Part shown: piece by piece, positions 1-5,947 of the stretch
How the letters are laid out: each line of letters opens with the position of its first letter
Position numbering within the stretch: position 1 is the stretch's first letter
Assembly (NCBI GenBank): GCA_900319885.1
Contig: ONQH01000058.1
Coordinates: 1 to 6,397 of the forward strand
Reading direction: 5' to 3'
DNA: 6,397 bases
Source of the DNA: Candidatus Avelusimicrobium ruminicola
GTDB lineage: Bacteria > Elusimicrobiota > Elusimicrobia > Elusimicrobiales > Elusimicrobiaceae
Program-made: the position numbers and the translations under genes
The notes under the pieces: generated by a model
Told to the model about the DNA's origin: nothing
Databases searched by the model: none
The model's input: only the letters and a program-made list of their open reading frames with translations

Positions 1-921
1 GCCGTACTCACGCTCCAAATCATCACAAGAGATCATAAATCCCAGGGCTTTGTACTTATTGTCGTTAATAGCATAGTTTAGCATACTGGCATCACTGGAA
101 CTGTTACCAAACGCCAGCACCGGTTGTACCCCAATTTCTTGCACGATAGTGGTCACCTTATTCATCTGCAAATTTTTTATCAGGTTCTTGCCTCCCAAGA
201 CCAGTTCATCCCCTTTTGAGAAGGTATAGACAAGCCCCTCTTTATTCCCTTGATGGCGCGCCACAATGGTACTATCCGAACCAATAATTTGCCTAGCCGG
301 GATTTCAGGTAAATTCGCCGCCACCAATGGGCGCACTGTCAGGCGATCCGTACCGCTGGAAATATAAACGGTAAAGTGGTTTTGCAGTAAATATTGCACC
401 ACCTCTACCATGGGTTTATAAAAAATATCTCCCCGTTTCATCCCCACAAAGCCGGGTTGTTCTTCCTGCATGAACGCGCGGACAAACGCATAAAACTCCT
501 CCACAGTAAGCCCCTTATACGCTTCGGACACCATCCGTTCCCTATCCGCATTTAACTCCGGGAAAATTCCCTTTTCGCGCGAGGCAAGTGCCGCGGCACG
601 CTGGGCAGCAGTAGCCTGGTAATTAGGATCATCCAGTACGCGGTGTTCAAAGAGCAACCAATCAAAATAAGTAGGGTCCGTTTCCAAAATAAGGGTACCA
701 TCCAAATCAAACACCGCCACACGGTCTTTAACGGGGATATAATCCGGGGATTTAGGATCCGTCACCGCCGACATATACGTTACCAATGCTTGCTTAGCCG
801 GGGCTTGATCGTTCCACAGTACCAGGGGATCTTTCTTTACGTGGGCACACCCCACCGTCAAGAAACCCAGCAAAACAATCCAAATTCCCTTTACCAAAAA
901 ATAATTTGTTTTACCTTTCAT
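1..921 (-). CDS. HAD-superfamily phosphatase, putative lipoprotein (C-terminus cut by window edge)
   Basis: The frame is open for 307 residues from an ATG at 921 to the window's left edge, so the C-terminus is missing. Seen in the translation: a basic N-terminus and hydrophobic stretch (about residues 7-24) ending in FLTVGC, which reads as a weak lipobox with Cys25 as the lipidated residue. Next come HAD motif I DLDGT (72-76, nucleophile Asp72, acid/base Asp74), motif II YISSGTDR (186-193), a likely motif III Lys in LGGKN (Lys245) and motif IV GNSSSD (272-277). Family knowledge: this motif set and the long helical cap between motifs I and II fit the phosphoserine-phosphatase-like branch of HAD hydrolases. 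The substrate cannot be read from the sequence. With a lipoprotein signal, the enzyme would act in the periplasm. It starts 5 bases after the dipeptidase stop and has no clear Shine-Dalgarno, which suggests translational coupling. The HAD fold is firm; lipidation is less sure. Confidence 0.85.
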   Translation of the reverse strand, partial: MKGKTNYFLVKGIWIVLLGFLTVGCAHVKKDPLVLWNDQAPAKQALVTYMSAVTDPKSPDYIPVKDRVAVFDLDGTLILETDPTYFDWLLFEHRVLDDPNYQATAAQRAAALASREKGIFPELNADRERMVSEAYKGLTVEEFYAFVRAFMQEEQPGFVGMKRGDIFYKPMVEVVQYLLQNHFTVYISSGTDRLTVRPLVAANLPEIPARQIIGSDSTIVARHQGNKEGLVYTFSKGDELVLGGKNLIKNLQMNKVTTIVQEIGVQPVLAFGNSSSDASMLNYAINDNKYKALGFMISCDDLEREYG

Positions 922-926
922 AATCA

Positions 927-1604
927 CTATTGCACATCAAAATTAAAATACGTGTCTTTATAGGGTTCATCCTTGAGGGTGAAGTGCCACCACTCGGAAT
1001 CGATCCCCACAAACCCGGCTTTCAGCATCGCGTCGCGCAGAATTTTGCGGTTGCGTTTTTGCTTTTTGGTAAGTTTTTTGAAGTCCGGGTGAGAGCGTTC
1101 GCTAAACAAATCAAAAGTTCCCCCCATATCCACAAAAGAACCGTCCTGCTTAATGAGGGTCAAATCCACCGTGCTACCGCGTGTATGACCGGATTTAGGC
1201 ATAATATAGTCTCCGGCAATCAAATCCTCTTTTTGTAACGTAGGATAAAAACTTTTATTACCCTCGTCCGTAGGGTCGTTAATCCAGCGGACAAAGTGGT
1301 CCACCGCTTTTTGCGGGCGGTACGAATCCCATATCAGTAAGCGGTAGCCTTGGGCGCGTAAATCTTGCGCTGCCACCGCCAGTGCGGCCAATGCCTCTTT
1401 GGTCATATAAGCCACCGGGGCCTTGTAGCCTGTAATTTTTTGTCCGGTAAAATTATACGGGGAATAGTACCGCAAATCAAATACCGCGTCATCAATGACG
1501 TTGTAAATTTTATCAAAACCGCTTTTATCCGTAGAAATCGTATCGGCGTTGGCCCAAGCAATTCCCCCCAGCACACATACGACAAGTAGAATAATTTTTT
1601 TCAT
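927..1604 (-). CDS. ddpX: Exported D-alanyl-D-alanine dipeptidase (peptidase M15, VanX/DdpX/PcgL type)
   Basis: Predicted zinc dipeptidase of 225 residues that cleaves D-Ala-D-Ala. Seen in the translation: a signal peptide (MKK start, hydrophobic 4-18, cleavage after the AxA-type site WANA, residue 20); WDSYRP at 92-97, holding the Arg that matches VanX Arg71; SGHTRGSTVD at 138-147, giving zinc ligands His140 and Asp147; and EWWHF at 204-208, giving catalytic Glu204 and zinc ligand His207. The H-x6-D and E-x2-H spacings equal those of VanX, and the length is normal for the family once the signal is removed. The ATG at 1604 is preferred over a start at 1628 because GGAGG sits just upstream and the signal peptide then begins properly with MKK. 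Classical VanX is cytoplasmic, whereas this one looks periplasmic like Salmonella PcgL. That points to peptidoglycan-dipeptide scavenging or turnover rather than glycopeptide resistance, and no vanH/vanA-like gene is nearby. The gene symbol marks family membership only. Confidence 0.92.
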   Translation of the reverse strand: MKKIILLVVCVLGGIAWANADTISTDKSGFDKIYNVIDDAVFDLRYYSPYNFTGQKITGYKAPVAYMTKEALAALAVAAQDLRAQGYRLLIWDSYRPQKAVDHFVRWINDPTDEGNKSFYPTLQKEDLIAGDYIMPKSGHTRGSTVDLTLIKQDGSFVDMGGTFDLFSERSHPDFKKLTKKQKRNRKILRDAMLKAGFVGIDSEWWHFTLKDEPYKDTYFNFDVQ

Positions 1605-1608
1605 GTAA

Positions 1609-1613
1609 CCTCC
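1609..1613 (-). promoter_or_regulatory. Ribosome binding site of the dipeptidase gene
   Basis: The minus strand reads GGAGG followed by TTAC and the ATG at 1604. This strong Shine-Dalgarno decides the start in favour of the MKK signal peptide and against an in-frame upstream start at 1628. Confidence 0.8.
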
Positions 1614-1656
1614 GTTTGCTTCTATCATTTTATCTACGTGTATTTTATCAATTTAT

Positions 1657-1677
1657 GACCGGTCCGTTCAGGTGAAC
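1657..1677. repeat. Two adjacent small palindromes (possible operator)
   Basis: GACCGGTC (1657-1664) is a perfect 8-base palindrome. One base later, GTTCAGGTGAAC (1666-1677) has 5-base inverted arms around a GG centre. They lie upstream of the dipeptidase gene and after the ligase stop, where an operator or a weak RNA hairpin would fit. The arms are short enough that chance is a real alternative. Confidence 0.3.
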
Positions 1678-1688
1678 AAAAACGTGTT

Positions 1689-2822
1689 TTACCAATCGCA
1701 ATCTTTCCCCATCACGTTGGTAGGTAAGGTAGTGCCGAAGGTAAAGTGACGGGGCATTTCGTGCGAAGAGAGTTGTTTGGAAAGAAAGGTCTGTATGGCG
1801 GGCAATACTTCGGTGGAGGCAGGTTGTTTAAGCACAATAAATGCCTTTAAGCGGCGGCCTTCTTCCGGGCGCATCAAGCGCACCTTACACGCCGCCACAG
1901 CTGGGTGACTCTGTAGCACTTGTTCCACGTGGGTAAGCGATACATTGACCCCCGCTACCTGCACCACACGGTCCATCCGTTTTAATGGGAAAATTCCCCG
2001 CGGAGGTACAAACTCCACCTGGTCCGGGAAAGAGAGCCACCCTTCAATTCCTTTTCGGCGAATTTTGTATTCTCCCTGTTGCACAGAGACTTCCCAAAAA
2101 TCATTGATTTCAAAGGGATCTTCTTCTGCTTCGCGCACGCCGATTCCCCCCGTTTCGCTGGCGCCGTACAATTCTACTACGCGCACGGCCCCCGCTTGTT
2201 TGAGCCGCGCAAATAATCCCTTGGGGCAAGGCGCGGTAGAAGTGACAGCGGTTACCCCGGCCGGGAAAGTATTACCTGCTTTCAAAAAATATTCCCAAAA
2301 TAGTGGAAATCCGGCTACCACGTCGCCTTTCCGCAAGAGCGTGTGCCACGGTTGCAGCGGCATCGGGGCAACGGGTGTGGTAGGAATATCAAACAACGAA
2401 GTAAAAAAAATGGCAAAAGTTAGCCCATATAAGTGCTGACGGGGTGTTAATGTAACAAAACGCCGGGCCTGGGTAAAATGTTTTCCCACGCTTCGCCCTT
2501 CTATATCCATCATCTCTTGCGTATGCAAACAAAGTTTAGGTTTGCCGGTACTGCCGGACGTAGTTAAATAAACGAATTGATTGCGTGTATAGGCGTCGTA
2601 CGATTGCGAAATAAGTTCCTGCAACGAAGAAAACCTCTGCGGGGTAAACCCAAAATAAGTGCCCACCTGGGCAGTGGCTTGCGCTACTACCGCGGGGTCT
2701 AGGGTACGTACTTGTTCCATTTCTTGACGGTCAAAAAAGGCCAACGAATCCTTGCGCTGTTTGACGATTTCCGTGCGGAAAATATCTTCCACAATCCAAC
2801 TAATATGCTCACGGCAGAACAT
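1689..2822 (-). CDS. Compact AMP-forming acyl/aryl ligase (ANL superfamily)
   Basis: 377 residues. Predicted to adenylate a carboxylic acid and pass it to a thiol, most likely the phosphopantetheine of the ACP encoded three genes upstream. Seen: the phosphate-binding core motif TTSGSTGKPK at 87-96; ELYGASETGG at 217-226, the A5-type ATP/substrate motif; a hinge-like stretch RMDRVVQVAGVNVS at 282-295 matching the A8 region; and LPTNVMGKD at 366-374 with the A10 lysine at Lys373. The protein ends four residues after that lysine, and at 377 residues it is shorter than usual acyl-CoA synthetases of about 500-550. In aryl polyene clusters a ligase of this kind loads an aromatic starter such as a hydroxycinnamate-type acid; assigning that role here is inference from context. 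The ATG at 2822 is chosen for its AGGGGG site six bases upstream; it overlaps the previous gene by 14 bases. The fold is sure, the substrate unknown. Confidence 0.88.
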   Translation of the reverse strand: MFCREHISWIVEDIFRTEIVKQRKDSLAFFDRQEMEQVRTLDPAVVAQATAQVGTYFGFTPQRFSSLQELISQSYDAYTRNQFVYLTTSGSTGKPKLCLHTQEMMDIEGRSVGKHFTQARRFVTLTPRQHLYGLTFAIFFTSLFDIPTTPVAPMPLQPWHTLLRKGDVVAGFPLFWEYFLKAGNTFPAGVTAVTSTAPCPKGLFARLKQAGAVRVVELYGASETGGIGVREAEEDPFEINDFWEVSVQQGEYKIRRKGIEGWLSFPDQVEFVPPRGIFPLKRMDRVVQVAGVNVSLTHVEQVLQSHPAVAACKVRLMRPEEGRRLKAFIVLKQPASTEVLPAIQTFLSKQLSSHEMPRHFTFGTTLPTNVMGKDCDW

Positions 2823-3603
2823 ACGGTTCCCCCTGCACGTTAAATAACATCCCCGCAAATTGTTCTTGCAAATGGAAAGGTTCCTTCACTTGTAAATAGT
2901 GGTTAAGTAGTAAAGCACTGTGCACACAAGATTGCACGGGGATTAGTAGTTCGCTTTGCGTTTGCACCGCTTGCGTGCTTGCCAGTTGCAGATGATGCAG
3001 CACAAATTGCGTGTATTGCGTAGCGGCGGCACTGAGCACAAACGCGGCGGCTACACGTTGGGCCTTCTGCGTAGGTTGATATAAGAACGGATCAAATACG
3101 TGCGGATCTTTTTGTAATACATCCTGTAAAAGTGGGTTTACGTCTTCCGTTACCACCACTAATACCTGTTCGCACAAATGCTTAGCCAAAAACTGTTGCG
3201 CAGTTACTAAAGCCCCGGCAAACGAGGCATCTAACTGTCCGGTTACCACACAGGGCCCGTGCATCTGCAAAAACATAGAAAGCATGAGTGCAGTAGAATT
3301 ATGTACCGAACTGGCAAACGCTGTGGGAGAGGACAATTCATCCCCGTCCTCAATAATGCTATCCATAAATTTAATCGTACTGCCCAGGGCACCGGCCCCC
3401 ATGGCCAAACTAATACCCATATCCTCGCGCGCGCTCGGCGGCACTTGGGCCTGTTGCAACGCACGCAAGGCACACAGTAATACATTTTTGGAAATAGGTT
3501 CTGCGCGGCGCAATTTACGTACTTCTAAAAAAGGAGCAAAATCTTCCAGCGGGGCATCCCCGGTTAGACACGCAAACCCATTGATAAATAAGTTAGGCAG
3601 CAT
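2809..3603 (-). CDS. Beta-ketoacyl synthase-like protein, chain-length-factor type (no active-site Cys)
   Basis: 264 residues, resembling the ketoacyl-synt_2 (N-terminal ketosynthase-like) family found as the second subunit in aryl polyene and flexirubin clusters. Seen: AMGAGALGSTIKFMDSI at about 68-83; SPTAFASSVHNSTALM at 92-107, a hallmark of the family; and VVTGQLDASFAGAL at 119-132. That last stretch aligns with the nucleophile loop of true ketosynthases but has no Cys at the expected place; Cys118 is a few residues too early. The C-terminal half with the HGT and GHT histidine motifs of a full ketosynthase is absent. Family knowledge: such subunits pair with an active KS and help set chain length rather than condense. 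The neighbouring complete KS is the obvious partner. The ATG at 3603 overlaps the KS gene by 11 bases and follows a purine-rich GGGGGGAAAAG site. The role as CLF is inferred from homology and position. Confidence 0.85.
   Translation of the reverse strand: MLPNLFINGFACLTGDAPLEDFAPFLEVRKLRRAEPISKNVLLCALRALQQAQVPPSAREDMGISLAMGAGALGSTIKFMDSIIEDGDELSSPTAFASSVHNSTALMLSMFLQMHGPCVVTGQLDASFAGALVTAQQFLAKHLCEQVLVVVTEDVNPLLQDVLQKDPHVFDPFLYQPTQKAQRVAAAFVLSAAATQYTQFVLHHLQLASTQAVQTQSELLIPVQSCVHSALLLNHYLQVKEPFHLQEQFAGMLFNVQGEPYVLP
2829..2834 (-). promoter_or_regulatory. Ribosome binding site of the ligase gene, inside the upstream coding sequence
   Basis: AGGGGG on the minus strand, six bases before the ATG at 2822. 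It lies in the last codons of the chain-length-factor gene and favours this start over one at 2858. Confidence 0.7.
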
Positions 3604-4792
3604 CTTTTCCCCCCAATACAATGGCCGCATTACATCCCCCAAATGCCAACGAATCCGACACAGCAAAGCGTGCGGAAATAGGCGTATTGGCGGTGGTAGG
3701 AATTAAATGCAAGGCTTCATCCGGCGTCGTAAAACCGACGGTAGCCGGGAGCATTTGTTGATTAAGTGCCTGGAGCGTAAGGACGGCTTCCACCGCCCCA
3801 GCGGCCCCTAACGTGTGACCGGTAACGCCTTTGGAACCCCATACCGGCACGCCGGGCAAGATTGTGTTAAATGCCATTGATTCCGCACTGTCATTGGCTT
3901 GGCTAGCGGTGCCATGGGCATTGATAAACGCCACCTCTTGGGCACGCACGCCCGCCTCTTTCAGCGCAAAAGACAGTGCTTTTTGCAGGCCCCGCCCTTG
4001 CGGATCCGGGGCAGTCGGGTGGAACCCGTCACAAGCATTTCCATATCCCAGCACATAGCCCTGGCAAGGCAAGTGTAACTGCTTAGCAGTCTGCGCATTG
4101 GTCAGCAACAAGGCGGCGGCACCTTCGCCGATATTGATACCTGTTCGGGTTTTACAAAACGGGCGGCAACGCTGTGCAGTAGAAACCAACAGCCGGATAA
4201 ACCCGACATACGGGCTTTGAGTTACCTCATCCGTTCCGCCGCATAACACCACATCACATAAACCGGTTTCAATCCAATTTTTGGCTAGTCCAATAGCATC
4301 TGTGCCGCTGGCACAAGCCGTGGCTACGGTTTGAAACGGACCTTCAAACCCAAAATAACGGCTGACCCATTGGGCCAACGGAGAAGCAAGATACGCACGC
4401 AGTGCTGTAATATCCTCTTCAAGCAGTTTATCTGTTTTCCAACGACGGTAAATAGGGAAACAATGAAAAGAAGGGTGGACCGAAGCGCCTACAATCACCC
4501 CCACCCGTTTAGCATTTAATTGTTGGGGTGAAATACCCGCCTGCTCAAAGGCCTGCAAGGCGGCTTTTATAAAAAAGAATTGGCTAAACGTAATATCGGC
4601 TGGTTTTTGGGCATATTCACTGGGTGGCACCAAGAACACCGGGTACTTGGACGTATAGGTACTTTCCACGCGCCCTGCCGGTAACGCAAATAAAGCGTTC
4701 CCGCTAAGGGCCCCTTCAAACGCACAGGCGGCTGTGTTGCCACAAGCACACACGCACCCCATGCCTGCTACCGATACCTTGTTTGCTGTCAT
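3593..4792 (-). CDS. Beta-ketoacyl-ACP synthase, FabF-like (KS of polyene-type cluster)
   Basis: A complete condensing enzyme of 399 residues, the usual length of FabF/KASII proteins. It would carry out decarboxylative condensation of malonyl-ACP with the growing chain. Seen: nucleophile loop TVATACASGTDAIG with Cys160; FINAHGTASQANDSAE with His293; SKGVTGHTLGAAGAVE with Lys321 and His326; and the C-terminal glycine motif LAFGGCNAAIVLG at 382-394. The whole Cys-His-His set and its lysine are present, so the enzyme should be active. DGFHPTAPDPQGRG (255-268) is the substrate-gate region typical of FabF-like synthases. It starts with an ATG whose last bases form ATGA with the ACP stop, a 4-base overlap showing translational coupling, and its own Shine-Dalgarno is weak. 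It is followed by a cysteine-less partner gene, the classic KS-CLF order. Housekeeping FabF is a less likely reading because of the surrounding acyltransferase, CLF and ligase genes. Confidence 0.93.
   Translation of the reverse strand: MTANKVSVAGMGCVCACGNTAACAFEGALSGNALFALPAGRVESTYTSKYPVFLVPPSEYAQKPADITFSQFFFIKAALQAFEQAGISPQQLNAKRVGVIVGASVHPSFHCFPIYRRWKTDKLLEEDITALRAYLASPLAQWVSRYFGFEGPFQTVATACASGTDAIGLAKNWIETGLCDVVLCGGTDEVTQSPYVGFIRLLVSTAQRCRPFCKTRTGINIGEGAAALLLTNAQTAKQLHLPCQGYVLGYGNACDGFHPTAPDPQGRGLQKALSFALKEAGVRAQEVAFINAHGTASQANDSAESMAFNTILPGVPVWGSKGVTGHTLGAAGAVEAVLTLQALNQQMLPATVGFTTPDEALHLIPTTANTPISARFAVSDSLAFGGCNAAIVLGGKDAA
3609..3614 (-). promoter_or_regulatory. G-rich ribosome binding site / six-G tract at the KS-CLF junction
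   Basis: Six consecutive G on the minus strand, then AAAAG and the ATG at 3603. It serves as the likely Shine-Dalgarno of the CLF gene while encoding Gly-Gly near the KS C-terminus. As a homopolymer at a gene overlap it is also a possible slippage site (see findings). Confidence 0.65.
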
Positions 4793-5052
4793 TTCTTGCG
4801 GTTTTGTTCAATATAGTCGGCCAGTGTACCTAACGTCTTAAATACTTCGCGGCCTTGTTGCATATTTTCAATGAGGATGCCATATTTTTTCTGCAAAAGC
4901 ATAATCAGTTCTACCGCATCCAAACTGTCTAAACATAAGCCTGTATCGCCGAAAATGGCATCCTCTGCGCCAAATTGGGATAGGTCGTTTCCGCCCAAAT
5001 CAATATTTTGGGCAATCAGTTCTTTTACTTCGTTAATTGTTTCTTGTTTCAT
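4789..5052 (-). CDS. Acyl carrier protein
   Basis: 87 residues, acidic and helical, the usual size for a free-standing ACP. Seen: the phosphopantetheine attachment site in LCLDSLDAVELI, with Ser43 in the D-S-L motif, followed by the helix II region LLQKKYGI and a C-terminal helix TLADYIEQN. Carries starter and elongating acyl chains between the ligase, the KS/CLF pair and the acyltransferase of this operon. A phosphopantetheinyl transferase must convert it to the holo form; none is in the window. The ATG at 5052 is preferred over an in-frame TTG at 5070 because GGAAAGAG sits just before it and the protein then begins at the expected place for an ACP. It overlaps the acyltransferase gene by 20 bases and the KS gene by 4. 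Its location marks it as a pathway-dedicated ACP rather than the housekeeping AcpP, though this is inference. Confidence 0.93.
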   Translation of the reverse strand: MKQETINEVKELIAQNIDLGGNDLSQFGAEDAIFGDTGLCLDSLDAVELIMLLQKKYGILIENMQQGREVFKTLGTLADYIEQNRKK

Positions 5053-5947
5053 ACTCTTTCCACCCGTCAAAATAATTAAAGAATTGATATGGATATTTTA
5101 TACAAAATTGTGTCAAAGCGTCCATAAATTGTTGTGCCTGGGGTTGATAATGCTGTTTTTGGGGACCGGCGTCCGGCACATAAATAGGCTCAAACACCCA
5201 ACTGCCCAATTTGCCGCGCCCCTCCCACGGAAAAAACGCAATCACGATCGGTGCCTGCGTAACAGCCGCCAACCGGTAAAAACTATACGGTACGCGCCAT
5301 ATCCCTCCTAAAAAGGAAGTTTCCAGCGCGTTTTGCGGGTTTCCAAACACCCGGTCCGCCATCGCGCAGACGATTTCGCCGCGGCGCAAGGCACTCATCA
5401 TTTCGGGCACGCCCCCCAAAGGGCCCGCCGGGTTAATTAACGTAAACGGAGTTTCCCCGCCTTTATGTTCCGCTACCAATTTATCGTTATCCTTGGGGTT
5501 GCGGTAATACAACACGTGCATGGGTTTATGTAAAAATTGCATACAATTGACCGCACTCTGCCAACACCCTACATGGGCGGTGAGCATAATCACCCCTTTG
5601 CCTTGGGCCACCAGTTCTTCGCATTTTTGGCGCATCTGCGGCGAAGAAATAAATTCAGCCTTTCCCGTTATCCCTAAGGCCGCACGGTCCACTAAACAAC
5701 GCCCAAATGTGAGATTTAAGCGAAAAGTATGCTTAAACAATTCCCATGGACCATGCGCCCCCAAGCGGCGGGTAAGGTACGCGCGGGACTTGGCCCTCAC
5801 CGACGGGTACAAGCAGTAACAAAATACCAGCGGATACAAAAAGAGGTAAGCCAATCCCCGTCCCCCCAGCGCAATTAACGCGTACACGAATTGATGCTTA
5901 AAGCGCGAGGCGATACTTTTGCCTGTATTTTCTTCACGCGTGTTCAT
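5033..5947 (-). CDS. LpxL/HtrB-family acyltransferase
   Basis: 304 residues, typical length for the lipid A / lysophospholipid acyltransferase family (HtrB, LpxL, MsbB). An N-terminal hydrophobic segment at about 20-47 should anchor it in the inner membrane facing the cytoplasm. Seen: GVIMLTAHVGCWQSA at 118-132, the position of the family's HX4(D/E) catalytic motif, where His125 is kept but the acidic residue is Gln130; ALRRGEIVCAMADRVFG at 186-202; FLGGIWRVPYSFYRLAAVTQAPIV at 212-235; and the closing QFFNYFDGW at 288-296. Family knowledge: these enzymes move an acyl chain from ACP to a lipid or glycolipid. Homologues occur inside aryl polyene and flexirubin clusters, where they are thought to attach the polyene acid to its lipid anchor. 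The ATG at 5947 follows AGGAG by five bases; it overlaps the preceding gene by 14 bases. The family is sure; acceptor and donor are unknown. Confidence 0.9.
   Translation of the reverse strand: MNTREENTGKSIASRFKHQFVYALIALGGRGLAYLFLYPLVFCYCLYPSVRAKSRAYLTRRLGAHGPWELFKHTFRLNLTFGRCLVDRAALGITGKAEFISSPQMRQKCEELVAQGKGVIMLTAHVGCWQSAVNCMQFLHKPMHVLYYRNPKDNDKLVAEHKGGETPFTLINPAGPLGGVPEMMSALRRGEIVCAMADRVFGNPQNALETSFLGGIWRVPYSFYRLAAVTQAPIVIAFFPWEGRGKLGSWVFEPIYVPDAGPQKQHYQPQAQQFMDALTQFCIKYPYQFFNYFDGWKEYETRNN
5054..5061 (-). promoter_or_regulatory. Ribosome binding site of the ACP gene, inside the acyltransferase coding sequence
   Basis: GGAAAGAG on the minus strand just upstream of the ATG at 5052. The same bases encode Trp-Lys-Glu near the acyltransferase C-terminus. 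It supports 5052 over the TTG at 5070. Confidence 0.55.

Larger units (their letters stand above)
1605..1688 (-). other. 84-base intergenic gap between the ligase and the dipeptidase genes
   Basis: This is the only intergenic space of any size in the window. On the minus strand it is AT-rich next to the dipeptidase start and carries two adjacent short palindromes farther upstream (1657-1677). TAAAAT and ATAAAT hexamers could serve as -10 elements, but I could not pair them with a good -35 at 16-18 bases, so a promoter here is only possible. A T-run follows the ligase stop, but no GC-rich hairpin precedes it, so I do not call an intrinsic terminator. Readthrough from the upstream operon is therefore possible. 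Confidence 0.4.

Noticed and set aside
643..963. Open frame of 106 codons on the plus strand
   Set aside because: It is antisense to the HAD gene, including its DLDGT region. The motif-bearing minus-strand frame is clearly the real one.
927..1604. Part of a vancomycin-resistance (van) cluster
   Set aside because: The dipeptidase has an export signal, and no D-lactate dehydrogenase, D-Ala-D-Lac ligase or VanRS-like regulator is present in the window.
1605..1628. Longer N-terminus for the dipeptidase starting at 1628
   Set aside because: It would add eight residues in front of a proper MKK signal peptide and would place the GGAGG ribosome site inside the coding sequence.
1674..1690. Intrinsic terminator after the ligase gene
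   Set aside because: The T-run on the minus strand is preceded only by a tiny AAAAC/GTTTT pairing with no GC-rich stem. The GTTCA/TGAAC hairpin comes after the T-run and has no T-run of its own.
1945..2439. Open frame of 164 codons on the plus strand
   Set aside because: It lies wholly antisense to the AMP ligase, has no recognisable domain and a low-complexity Ser/Pro/Thr-rich composition. It is a shadow of the real gene.
3284..3706. Open frame of 140 codons on the plus strand
   Set aside because: It is antisense to the KS/CLF junction with no domain or ribosome binding site, while the minus-strand genes have clear family motifs.
4871..5311. Open frame of 146 codons on the plus strand
   Set aside because: It is antisense to the ACP and acyltransferase genes and has no recognisable domain.
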